Source of the DNA: Avena insularis
Lineage: Eukaryota > Streptophyta > Magnoliopsida > Poales > Poaceae
Assembly (NCBI GenBank): GCA_023614405.1
Contig: CM042688.1
Coordinates: 442,174,028 to 442,238,027 of the forward strand
Direction: 5' to 3'
Length of the DNA stretch: 64,000 bases
This document shows positions 1 to 9,714 of this stretch, piece by piece. The stretch's first letter is position 1. Each line of letters starts with the position of its first letter. A program made the translations under genes and the position numbers. A model generated the notes under the pieces. It made no database searches, was not told the DNA's origin, and was given only the letters and a program-made list of their open reading frames with translations.

Positions 1-24
1 AATCTCAGGGCGAGGTTCTTGTTT

Positions 25-37
25 AGTGGGGGAGAGT
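25..37 (+). other. Polypurine tract next to the LTR
   Basis: A purine-rich AGTGGGGGAGAGT stretch lies immediately before TGTATCATCCC. It matches the position of a plus-strand priming site in a gypsy element and fixes the orientation as plus. Confidence 0.6.
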
Positions 38-1098
38 TGTATCATCCCAATTGTCTAACAATTGCAATGCTACTAGCCTAGTCTAATAAAATGCTACTTC
101 CTACATATAATTGTTGCATCATAATTATATCATGCTCATGTCAACATGCCACATTGCATTTGAGCATCATACAAAACCCTTTTTCATTTGGTTCTTATCT
201 CATGTAGATTATTAACTGTATTGGCCTCTTGATACATTGTATTTGGTTCTTGATAAATGCTTGATGCCCAAGTTGAGTTGGGGCATATCTTTTATTAAAC
301 TCCACCACCTTTCTTGTCACCACCCCATTATTCCACCATCCAACGATATGTGAGCCTTGCAATTTATTTGGTTTTACCTCTAGCTCATGTGGGTTGGGAT
401 GGATCCACATACAATCCCACATGCTCCCATATATGCATCATGTTGTTTTCACATTATTGATATGTGGAGAGCCACATTGGCCACCTTTGCATGATACGTG
501 AGTGGAACCCCTTGTCAAGCTTCCATATGGATTGTTTTTTAATGTATGCTCATGTTGGAATATATTTGAGGCTATTTATGCATCTAGTGGGACATACACA
601 CTAGCATGTCCAAATTATATTCAAATATGAGCATATCCCATCTACTCCACATGGAACACCAACCTACTCTTTTGGCTTGGCCGTAATTCCATATTTTGGG
701 AATGCATGTGTAAATAAATGCCCATGGTTCTTTACAATTGTTTTCACAATAATAAACATGGCATTTATTATCTATGCATGGGCCATGCAAGATCACCACC
801 CCCTTCTTTTAGTTGTCTTTTTCTTTGATTTTTGAGTGGATCTTGGTTCCTTTGAAATCAATTCAAGCTTGCTCAATTTTGAGTCCAACCATCTTAGAGC
901 TCATCCTCTCTTGGTTTTGTTAAGCTATATGGCATGCATATATCAAGTGGAGCATTCCTTTTCTCTTTAGCTCTACCCCCTTTACTCTTACACAAACCCT
1001 CACCATCTTACTCTCTCTTTGTACATGTGTGTTCTTTTCCTAAGCCACTTGTAGACTAGTTCAGTTGTAAACATTGTAAACCCTAGCGAGGTGCCTCC

Positions 1099-1107
1099 TA
1101 TATAAAC
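1099..1107 (+). promoter_or_regulatory. TATA box of the first LTR
   Basis: TATATAAAC follows a CCTAGCGAGGTGCCTCC segment and precedes a pyrimidine-rich leader, about 270 bp from the LTR end. This is a typical U3/R core-promoter layout. Transcription would start about 30 bp downstream. Confidence 0.5.
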
Positions 1108-1371
1108 CTCCCTAGGGTTCCTCTTGTACAGACGTTCCATCATACACCCCCTCTAGCGACTCGCTGCTTAGACGCCGAGATCGCCACCCATGTAACTCGC
1201 TCTCCGCCAATACCAGCTAGCAGGAGTAGGTCTTTACCCTCCGGGGGGCCGAACCTGGGTAAACTCATGTGCATCCACCCCCATCTTGCACCGTAGATGG
1301 CCGCCAGCTCTCGCCCCCAATACCATCAGTCGCTACCCCTCGTAGCGACTACCATGGCCATTCCCACGACA

Positions 1372-4300
1372 ACAAGTGTCATTGCATGTGTGTTATTTTC
1401 CTAAACCACATGGATCCACCAGACTCAATTTCATGTGTGTTCCTTTCCTAAACCACAATGATCCTCTATAGTCATTTCATGTGTGTTCCTTTCTAAAAAC
1501 ATGGATCCACCAGAGTCATTTCTAGTGTATTCTTTTACTAAACCACAATGATCCAGTAGAGTCATTGCATGTCTCTTCATTTCCTTAACCACATGGATCC
1601 ACCAGAGTCATTGCATGTGTCTTCTTTTCCTAAACTACCACTAGAGTCATTGCATGTGTGTTCCTTTCCTAAACCACATGGATCCACCAGTGTCATTGCA
1701 AGTATGTTATTTTCCTACACCACATGGATCCACCAGAGTCATTACATGTGTGTTCCTTTCCTAAACCACCACCTGAGTCATTTTATGTGTGTTCTTTTCC
1801 TAAACCACATGGATCCACCAGTGTTATGTCATGTTTCTAAACCACATGGATCCACCAGATTCATTGGATGTGTGACCCTTTCCTAAACCACATGGATCCA
1901 TCAAAGTCATTGCATGTGTATTCCTTTCCTAATCCACATGGATCCACCAGATTCATTGCATGTGTCTTCCTTTCCTAAACCACCACTAGAGTCATTGCAT
2001 GTGCGTTCTTTTCCTAAACCACATGGATCCACCATAGTCACTGCATGCATGTTCTTTTCCTAAACCACATCTAGAGTCATTGCATGAGTCTTCATTTCCA
2101 AAACCACCACCAGAATCATTGCATGTGTGTTCTTTTCCTAAACCACATGGATCCACCATACTCATTTCATGTGTGTTCTTTTCCTAAACCACCACCAGAG
2201 TCATTGCATGTGTCTTGTTTTCCAGAACCACCACTAGAGTCATTGCATGTGTGTTTCTTTCCTAAACCACATGGATCCACCAGAATCATTGCATGTGTGT
2301 TCTTTTCGTAAACCACATGGATCCACCAGAGTCATTTCATGTGTGTTATTTTCCTAAACCAGCACTAGAGTCATTGCATGTGTCTTATTTTCCTAAACCA
2401 CCACTAGAGTCATTGCACGTGTGTTCCTTTCCTAAACCACATGGATCCACCAGAGTAATTGCATGTGTGTCCCTTTCCTAAACCACATGGATCCACCAGA
2501 GTCATTGCACGTTTCTTCCTTTCCTAAACCACCATCAGAGTAATTGCATGTGTGTTCTTTTCCTAAACCACATGGATCCACCATAGTTATTACATGCGTG
2601 TTCTTTTCCTAAACCACATCTAGATTCATTACATGAGTCTTCGTTTCCTAAACCACCAGGTGGATCATTGCATGCGTGTTCTTTTCCTAAACCACATGGA
2701 TCCACCATACTCATTTCATGTGTGTTCTTTTCCTAAACCACCACCAGAGTCATTGCATGTGTCTTCTTTTCCTAAACCACCACTAGAGTCATTGCATGTT
2801 TGTGCCTTTCCTAAACCACAATGATCCTCTAGAGTCATTGCATGTGTGTTCCTTTCTAAAAAAACATGGATCCACTAGAGTGATTTCATGTGTGTTCTTT
2901 TCCTAAACCACAATGATCTAGTAGAGTCATTGCATGTGTCTTCATTTCCATAACCACATGGATCCACCAGAGTGATTTCATGTGTGTTCTTTTCCTAAAC
3001 CACCACCAGAGTCATTGCATGTGTCTTCTTTTCCTAAACTACCACTAGAGTCATTGCATCTGTGTTCCTTTCCTAAACCACATGGATCCACCAGTGTCAT
3101 TGCAAGTGTTCTTTTCCGAAACCACATGGATCCACCAGAGTCATTACATGTGTGCTCTTTTCCTAAACCACATGGATCGACCAGTGTTATTGCATGTGTG
3201 TTCTTTTCCTAAACCACATGCATCCACCAGAGTCATTGCATGTGTGATCCTTTCCTAAACCACATGGATCCATAAGAGTCATTGCATGTGTGTTCCTTTC
3301 ATAATCCACATGGATCTACCAAAGTCATTGCATGTGTGTTCCTTTCCTAAACCGCCACTAGATTCATTGCATGCGTGGTCTTTTCCTAAACCACATGGAT
3401 CCACCATAGTCATTGCATGCGTGGTCTTTTCCTAAACCACATCTAGAGTCATTGCATGTGTGTTCTTTTCGTAAACCACCACCAGAGTCATTGCATGTGT
3501 CCTCTTTTCCTAAACCACCACTAGAGTCATTGCATGTGTGTTCCTTTCCTAAACCACATGGATCCACCAGAATCATTGCATGTGTGTTCTTTTCCTAAAC
3601 CACATGGATCCACCAGAGTCATTTCATGTGTGTTCTTTTCCTAAACCACCACCAGAGTCATTGCGTGTGTCTACTTTTCCTAAACTGACACTAGAGTTAT
3701 TGCATGTGTGTTCCTTTCCTAACCAACATGGATCCACCAGATTCATTGCATGTGTGTTCCTTTGCTAAACCACATGGATCCAGCAGTCAATGCATGTGTC
3801 TTCCTTTCATAAACAACCATCAGAGTAATTTCATGTGTGTTCCATTCCTAAACCACATGGATCCACCAGAGTCATTGCATGTGTTTTCCTTTCCTAAACC
3901 ACATTGATCCACCACAATCATTGCATGTGTGTTCTTTTACTAAACCAGATGGATCAGCTAGAGTCATTGCTTGTGTGTTCCTTTCCTAAACCACATCCAT
4001 AGTCATTGCATATGTCTTCCTTTACTAAACCACCACCAAAGTCATTGCATGTGTGTTCTTTTCCTAAACCACGTGGATCCACCAGAGTCATTTAATGTCT
4101 GTTCCTTTCCTAAACCACAATGATCTACTAGATTCATTGCATGTGTCTTCATTTCCTAAACCACATGGATCCACCAGAGTCATTGCATGTGTGTTGTTTT
4201 CCTAAACTACATGTATCCACTAGTGTCATTGCATGTGTGTTCTTTTCCTAAACCACATGGATCCACCAGTGTCATTTCATTTGTGTTCCTTTCCTAAACC

Positions 4301-6645
4301 ACAATGATCCAGTTGAGTCATTGCATGTGTGTTCCTTTCCAAAACCACATGGATCCACCAGAGTCATTGCATGTGTGTTCTTTTCCTAAACCACATGGAT
4401 CCACTAGAGTCATTTCATGTGTGTTATTATTCTAAACCACGTGGATCCACTTGAGTCAATTCATGTGTCTTCCTTTCCTAAACCACCACCAGAGTCATTG
4501 AATGTGTGTTCTTTTCCTAAACCACCTCTAGAGTCATTGCATGTGTGTTCTTTTCCTAAACCACATGGATCCACCAGTGTCATTTCATGTGTGTTCTTTT
4601 CCTAAACCACCACCAGAGTCATTGTATATGTCTTCTTTTCTTAACCCACCACTAGAGTCATTGGATGTGTGTTCCTTTCCTAAACACCAAGGATCCACTC
4701 GAGTCATTGCATGTGTCTTCTTTTCCTAAACCGACACTAGAGTTATTGCATGTGTGTTCCTTTCCTAAACCACATGGATCCACCGGAGTCATTCCATGTG
4801 TGTTCCTTTCCTAAACCACATGGATCCAGCAGAGTCATTGCATGTTTCTTCTTTTCCTAAACCACCACTAGAGTCATTGCATTGTGTTACTTTCCTAAAC
4901 CACATGGATCCACTAGAGTCATTGCATGTGTGTTCCTTTCCAAAACCACATGGATCCACCAGATTCATTGCATGTGTGTTCTTTTCCTAAACCACATGGA
5001 TCCACTAGAGTCATTTCATGTGTGTTATTTTTCTAAACCACATGGATCCACTAGAGTCAATTCATGTGTCCTCCTTTCCTAAACCACCAATAGAGTCATT
5101 GAATGTGTGTTCTTTTCCTAAACCACCACTAGAGTCATTGCATGTGTGTTCTTTTCCTAAACCACATGGATCCACCAGATTCATTTCAAGTGTGCGCTTT
5201 TCCTAAACCACCACCAGAGTCATTGTATATGTCTTCTTTTCCTAAACCACCAGTAGAGTCATTGCATGTGTGTTCCTTTCCTAAACAACAAGGATCCACT
5301 AGAGTCATTGCTTGTGTCTTCTTTTCCTAAACCGACAGTAGAGTTATGGCATGTGTGTTCCTTTCCTAACCAACATGGATCCACCAGATTCATTCCATGT
5401 GTGTTCCTTTGCTAAACCACATGGATCCAGCAGTCATTGCATGTGTCTTCCTTTCCTAAACAACCATCAGAGTAATTTCATGTGTGTTCCTTTCCTAAAC
5501 CACATGGATCCACCAGAGTCATTGCATGTGTTTTCCTTTCCTAAACCACATTGATCCACCACAATCATTGCATGTGTGTTCTTTTACTAAACCAGATGGA
5601 TCAGCTAGAGTCATTGCCTGTGTGTTTCTTTCCTAAACCACACCCATAGTCATTGCATATGTCTTCCTTTACTAAACCACCACCAAAGTCATTGCATGTG
5701 TGTTCTTTTCCAAAACCACGTGGATCCACCAGAGTCATTTAATGTATGTTCCTTTCCTAAACCACAATGATCTACTAGATTCATTGCATGTGTCTTCATT
5801 TCCTAAACCACATGGATCCACCAGAGTCATTGCATGTGTGTTGTTTTCCTAAACTACATGGATCCACCAGTGTCATTGCATGTGTGTTCTTTTCCTAAAC
5901 CACATGGATCCACCAGTGTCATTTCATGTGTGTTCCTTTCCTAAACCACAATGATCCAGTTGAGTCATTGCATGTGTGTTACTTTCCAAAACCACATGGA
6001 TCCACTAGAGTCATTTCATGTGTGTTATTATTCTAAACCACGTGGATCCACTGGAGTCAATTCATATGTCTTCCTTTCCTAAACCACCACCAGAGTCATT
6101 GAATGTGTCTTATTTTCCTAAACCACCACTAGAGTCATTGCATGTGTGTTCTTTTCCTAAACCACATGGATCCACCAGTGTCATTTCATGTGTCTTCTTT
6201 TCCTAAACCACCACCAGAGTCATTGTATATGTCTTCTTTTCTTAAACCACCACTAGAGTCATTGGATGTGTGTTCCTTTCCTAAACACCAAGGATCCACT
6301 CGAGTCATTGCATGTGTCTTATTTTCCTAAACTGACACTAGAGTTATTGCATGTGTGTTCCTTTCCTAAACCACATGGATCCACCGGAGTCATTCCATGT
6401 GTGTTCCTTTCCTAAACCACATGGATCCAGCAGAGTCATTGCATGTGACTTCTTTTCCTAAACCACCACTAGAGTCATTGCATTGTGTTCCTTTCCTAAA
6501 CCACATGGATCCACCAGAGTCATTGCATGTGTGTTCCTTTCCGAAACCACATGGATCCACCAGAGTCATTGCATGTGTGTTAATTTCCTAAACCACAGGG
6601 ATCCACTAGAGTCATTTCATGTGTGTTCTTTTCCTAAACCACATG
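1372..6645 (+). repeat. Satellite array block I (46/39-bp units)
   Basis: Continuous tandem units. The core combines TCATTGCATGTGTG, a T/C-rich spacer and TTTCCTAAACCAC. The linker is either ATGGATCCACCAGAG (46-bp unit) or CACCAGAG/CACTAGAG (39-bp unit), with rarer AATGATCCACTAGAG and ATCTAGAG forms. Units differ by scattered substitutions, most often TTTC for TTGC and GTCTTC for GTGTTC. A 46-bp step shifts the reading frame by one, and one frame always meets TAA in CCTAAACC, so ORFs here are short and end after about four units. No gene is supported. The block starts right after an LTR end and stops at a TAT-type LTR. Confidence 0.95.
3704..6600 (+). repeat. Higher-order repeat inside block I (about 1.6 kb)
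   Basis: Diagnostic variants recur at fixed offsets. CCTAACCAACATGG with the short CAGCAGTCA linker appears near 3718 and 5365 (1,647 bp apart). GTTATTATTCTAAACC appears near 4420 and 6021 (1,601 bp apart). The 46-bp difference is one extra unit near 4340-4386 in the first copy. A nested copy of part of the block lies 601 bp away (4417 to 5018). This is the signature of unequal exchange within the array. Confidence 0.8.
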
Positions 6646-7131
6646 TGACGAGGGTTTAACTCATCAATGCCCATTGTTATGGACTTGGGTTTTGTAGAAG
6701 GAGGGAGCGTTGGAAGCATCAATTGGCTAGCAAACTAGCACACAGGAACGCAAGGTTTACCCTGATTCATGCCTCGTAGAGGTCCCTACTCCTGCTTGTC
6801 TCCTCGTGGAATTAACAGAGGAATCGAAGATTATAATGGTGCGTAGATGCAATCTGGCGAGGGTTGTGGAAACTAGGGTTGCGTGTGTCCTCCTCGCCAC
6901 CCCCTCCTGGCCTTTATATAGATAGGCCAGGTCTCGGGTAGCAGGTCGAGTCGGTTACATATTAGGGTTTGCCCTTTAAACTTTCTATCTTTATCTTCTT
7001 CTTGTTCCGCAAGCAATCGAGAGTCCATAGGTTACTCGAGTTCTTCATTGGGCCATGTCAACGCCGTGGGCTTCCACCCTGTCTGGACCATATATACTAA
7101 ACTCGAGTACCGGCAGGGTATACCCATGTCA
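6646..7131 (-). repeat. 3' LTR of the truncated TAT-type element (486 bp)
   Basis: The termini are TGAC...GTCA, read TGACATGGG to CCCTCGTCA on the minus strand. The TATA box, PPT side and satellite flank all agree on minus orientation. Its partner LTR is absent from the window, so the TSD cannot be tested. Confidence 0.7.
6913..6920 (-). promoter_or_regulatory. TATA box in the TAT-type LTR
   Basis: On the minus strand the sequence reads TATATAAA followed by GG and a GC-rich leader. This fits the LTR core promoter and the minus orientation. Confidence 0.5.
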
Positions 7132-7145
7132 GTAGCCCCCGAGTG
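7132..7145 (-). other. Polypurine tract of the TAT-type element
   Basis: The minus strand reads CACTCGGGGGCTAC directly before the LTR start TGACATG. This is the expected PPT of the TAT lineage. Confidence 0.65.
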
Positions 7146-7670
7146 TCTAGTGGAATCACAGATTCAACTTGGGACTTAAAGAAGCCTTTCGAGTGCATGA
7201 CTGAGTATTTTCGAGTGCTCTGTTTGTGTCATAGGGATTGTTGATGTGTGTGCCTGAGTTAACTACCTTAGGGTTAAACAACACAATCTACTCGAACTTG
7301 AGTCCCCGAACTCGAATTCGGAAAAAGTGCTGGTGTAATTCGACTCAAGCCGTGGAGGTCTTACAGGAGTCGAATTCCAGTATATGGGTGTGAGCACTCG
7401 ACGCGTCTGTCAAGGCATGTTCATCGTACCTATAGGCATGGATATATTCCTGGTAGTGCGCAGCAAATGCGTTGCCGGGCCTTATTCAAGTCTTATGTTC
7501 ACGCTGCAAGCGCGGCATCCGGATTTTGTCATCGCGGAGATGATTCGTGTGACCCAGGAGACGCAGTCTCTTTGTAGGGAAAAATCATGAGGCGTTGTCG
7601 CCATAAACTTCGAGTGTGGTTGTTATCGACACACGGTATGATGTACAAATAATCATAGGGTGCACGACCA

Positions 7671-7975
7671 GCGCTCCCTATGGGAGTAGCCCCCGAGTGC
7701 CTGGTTGAGTCAAAGACTCAGGCAGGTACTAAAGAACTTTTGCGACTGTTGTCATCTTTTGTTTGCTTGTTTTAGTCGAATTTATTTCCGGCGCTCCCTA
7801 TGGGAGTAACCCATGTCCATAGTCTAATTGCGGATTCGAGTGATTGGGTATGATTTGAATGTCCATATTCCCGCAGAGGAGAAAAAAGGAAAAGAAAAAT
7901 CGTAGGGTGCGCAACCAGCGCTCCCTTTGGGAGTAGCACCCGAGTGCTTGATGGAGTCGAAGACTCGAGTAAGGA
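7671..7975. repeat. Direct repeats carrying PPT-like motifs in the TAT interior
   Basis: GCGCTCCC(T)(A/T)TGGGAGTA occurs at 7671, 7791 and 7918. The first is followed by GCCCCCGAGTGC and the third by GCACCCGAGTGC; the middle copy has lost that segment. The first and third copies are also preceded by related AGGGTGC(A/G)C(G/A)ACCA sequence, 247 bp apart. On the element's strand each intact copy resembles the PPT (CTCGGGGGCTACT). Tandem repeats of this kind in the 3' untranslated interior are usual for TAT elements. Confidence 0.65.
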
Positions 7976-8444
7976 CTAAAGTAGTCGAAGTCTTCTGCTG
8001 CTCAATTTTTGATGACATCAGTGCTGACGATGTGATGATCTCAGTTGCCCGTGTGAGCGGGTTTGACGGGACGTGACAAGCGGTGGGTCCCATTTCCTGA
8101 CCCTGACTTGACCGGGCGTGCGTAATCTTTGTTTTAACTGCGCCTCCTCGATTTCCAAGCGTAATGGGGTAGTGGGGGATGGTTCGTGCTTCAGGTCCTC
8201 CACGTGTTGATCATGATGGGTGCCACGCGTCTGATAGGGTTTATTCCGGCCGTTCGATTATATCTTCCAGGGGGTTAAGTAGCAGTGTTACGTCTGTAAT
8301 TTTTCCCATCTGCTCTTTTCTCTGCCTTTGCCTTCATCGCCATTGTCGCTGCTCCTCTGCTCCCTAGATTTCATCTTCTTCGTGGCACTGGACCAGTTCC
8401 GCGTATTCCCTAGTTACTTCCTCTGGTCTCATCGCCATCGCAAG

Positions 8445-9050
8445 ATGGGGAAAAATAAAGGAGGTGCTGCCGCTGAATCCGCCACCGCCATTGCTGCTGC
8501 CAAGAAGAAGGGTGGCTCCACCGCTGCGGGCACCAGCGCCGTTGTCGTCGGGAAGAGGCGCGGGCACTCGCGTCACCAATGGCACGTGGCGCGCGTCCAT
8601 CATAAAGTCATCCGAGCTCCGTCTCCTGCGCCAAGACGGAGTTCTTCTTCCGCGGTCGGTGACTCGCGAGTCCCAGGTGGTGAGGTAACCCCTTGTCCTC
8701 CGGCTGGTTTCCGGGTGATGTTCCTAGCGTTCATCATCCACGGTCTTTCTCTGCCCCTGCATCCTTTCTTCAGGGGCCTCCTTTGTTTCTATGGGCTCCA
8801 GCTCCATCAGCTGTCCCCCAATTCTATCCTCCATATTGCCTGCTACATTACGCTTTGCGAGTGCTGGCTCGGAATCGAGCCGCACTTTGGTCTCTTCAAG
8901 CTGAAGCGCCAGTCGGCGTCTGGCTCCGTAGTCTATGATGTAGGAGGCTGCGGTATCCACGTTGACTCCTCCGTCACGTATTTTGACATCAAGCTCATGG
9001 CGGCCGTCCAAGGGTGGAGGGACAAGTGGTGTGGGGTCCCCCGGATTTAA
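8445..9050 (+). pseudogene. Antisense ORF of a TAT element, 'putative gypsy type transposon' (Transposase_28-like) domain, 3'-truncated
   Basis: This is the ORF on the strand opposite to its host element. I chose the ATG at 8445 (CAAGATGGGG): it follows a C/T-rich leader and begins MGKNKGG with a low-complexity Ala/Lys/Ser stretch, as such proteins often do. An in-frame ATG at 8328 is less likely. About residues 85-195 look like the Pfam family described as putative gypsy type transposon: HPFFRGLLCFYGLQLHQLSP, then NSILHIACYITLCE, GIEPHFGLF and a terminal GWRDKW. The molecular function of the family is unknown. The frame runs only a few codons past the break near 9043 before a stop, so the C-terminal part is lost. 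A G-box-like CACGTG lies at 8201-8206. It is read in the + direction, whereas the element is on the minus strand. Recognition is from memory. Confidence 0.65.
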
Positions 9051-9714
9051 TCATCCGAGAAATCCCTGTTATGTAAAAAATCCACGTTCCCATGATAAGT
9101 GAGCCGTGGAGCATAACCGACAAGTATCATTACAGCATCCGAAACATAACGAATACAAGACTTACATAGTTGCCATTATGGCTATACAATCTTTCAACAC
9201 CGGAGCTTCATCACACGCAGGGCCCAATCATGCCTCAACCTACATGCGACTGACTGGGAAGACGGCCTAGCTCGCTGGACGTCACCTTAATCTTCCGTTG
9301 TCAATCCTCTGAAAGCCTGGCGAAGTAAATAGCCAGGGACAATGCCATGAGTACTTTTGAATGTACTCGCAAACCACCAAGATAAGTTAAATAAGGAAAT
9401 GCAATTCTGGATGTGGCGAGATAGCTCTATTTAGGGTTGTTTTTGCAAATGCCTAGACTATTTCTTGTAGTTATGGCATCCCCATATCTTTGTTGAAAAA
9501 GTATTTTGAAACATGCTTTCGTTTTATAAATCAGGATATCCCATATCTTTGCTGAAAACCTTTTTGAGAACAGTTTTGGAGAAAACCCCTTCTTAAACCT
9601 CTTTGATCACATATGGTCAAAACAAAACTTTAAGCTTAGGTTCCCTCGGAACCTCCATACTTTCATCCATTCTTTCCAATCACCACCACTTGGGTACTCC
9701 TAGCCATCACCTTT
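9044..9714 (-). mobile_element. Minus-strand chromovirus LTR remnant
   Basis: The minus strand carries TTTGCGAGTAC, AGTACTCATGGC and TGTCCCTGGCTATT in order near 9385-9330. The same series occurs in the downstream LTR at about 13258-13302. The left edge resembles an LTR end (CATAACAGGGATT...TTAAATCCGGG) compared with CATAACGGGC...AAAATCCGGG at 13576-13606, but the final TGACA is gone. It is therefore the 3' part of a related LTR in reverse orientation, broken on the left and abutting the next element on the right. No gene is visible. Confidence 0.6.

Larger units (their letters stand above)
1..1371 (+). mobile_element. 3' end and LTR of a plus-strand Ty3/gypsy retrotransposon, cut by the window start
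   Basis: Positions 1-37 look like the end of an element interior: an imperfect inverted repeat (AATCTCAGGGCGAGGTT, 1-17), then a purine-rich stretch ending GTGGGGGAGAG. The LTR starts TGTATCATCCC at 38, as in Tekay-like chromoviruses, and probably ends ...CCCACGACA at 1371, because satellite begins at 1372. It holds a TATA box at 1099-1107 and, near 1220-1262, a GGAGTAGG...CCGAACCTGGGTAAAC segment common near the 3' ends of grass gypsy LTRs. No coding sequence is visible. The small ORFs here are chance. The left TSD lies outside the window, so the 38-1371 extent is inferred, and a composite of two LTRs is possible. Confidence 0.65.
6646..9043 (-). mobile_element. Truncated TAT/Retand-type gypsy element, minus strand
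   Basis: Reading the minus strand, an interior ending CACTCGGGGGCTAC leads into an LTR starting TGACATGGG. CTCGGGGGCTA is the characteristic PPT of grass TAT elements. The LTR (6646-7131) ends TCGTCA against satellite. The interior (7132-about 9043) has three GCGCTCCC repeats and, on the opposite strand, the antisense ORF typical of the segment between integrase and 3' LTR in this lineage. Gag, pol, PBS and the other LTR are missing. The element breaks near 9043 within the antisense ORF and is replaced by an unrelated LTR remnant. Confidence 0.75.

Noticed and set aside
195..799. Minus-strand ORFs at 195-422 and 584-799
   Set aside because: They are short, have no domain and lie inside an AT-rich plus-strand LTR; they are compatible with chance.
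1569..6591. Dozens of 60-108-codon ORFs in the satellite blocks with recurring FLNHMDPPES, HVCSFPKPHGST and similar peptides
   Set aside because: They are translations of the 46/39-bp units. Each 46-bp step shifts the frame and one frame always stops at TAA; the same peptides recur throughout the satellite, and antisense ORFs are equally common. There is no start context or domain.
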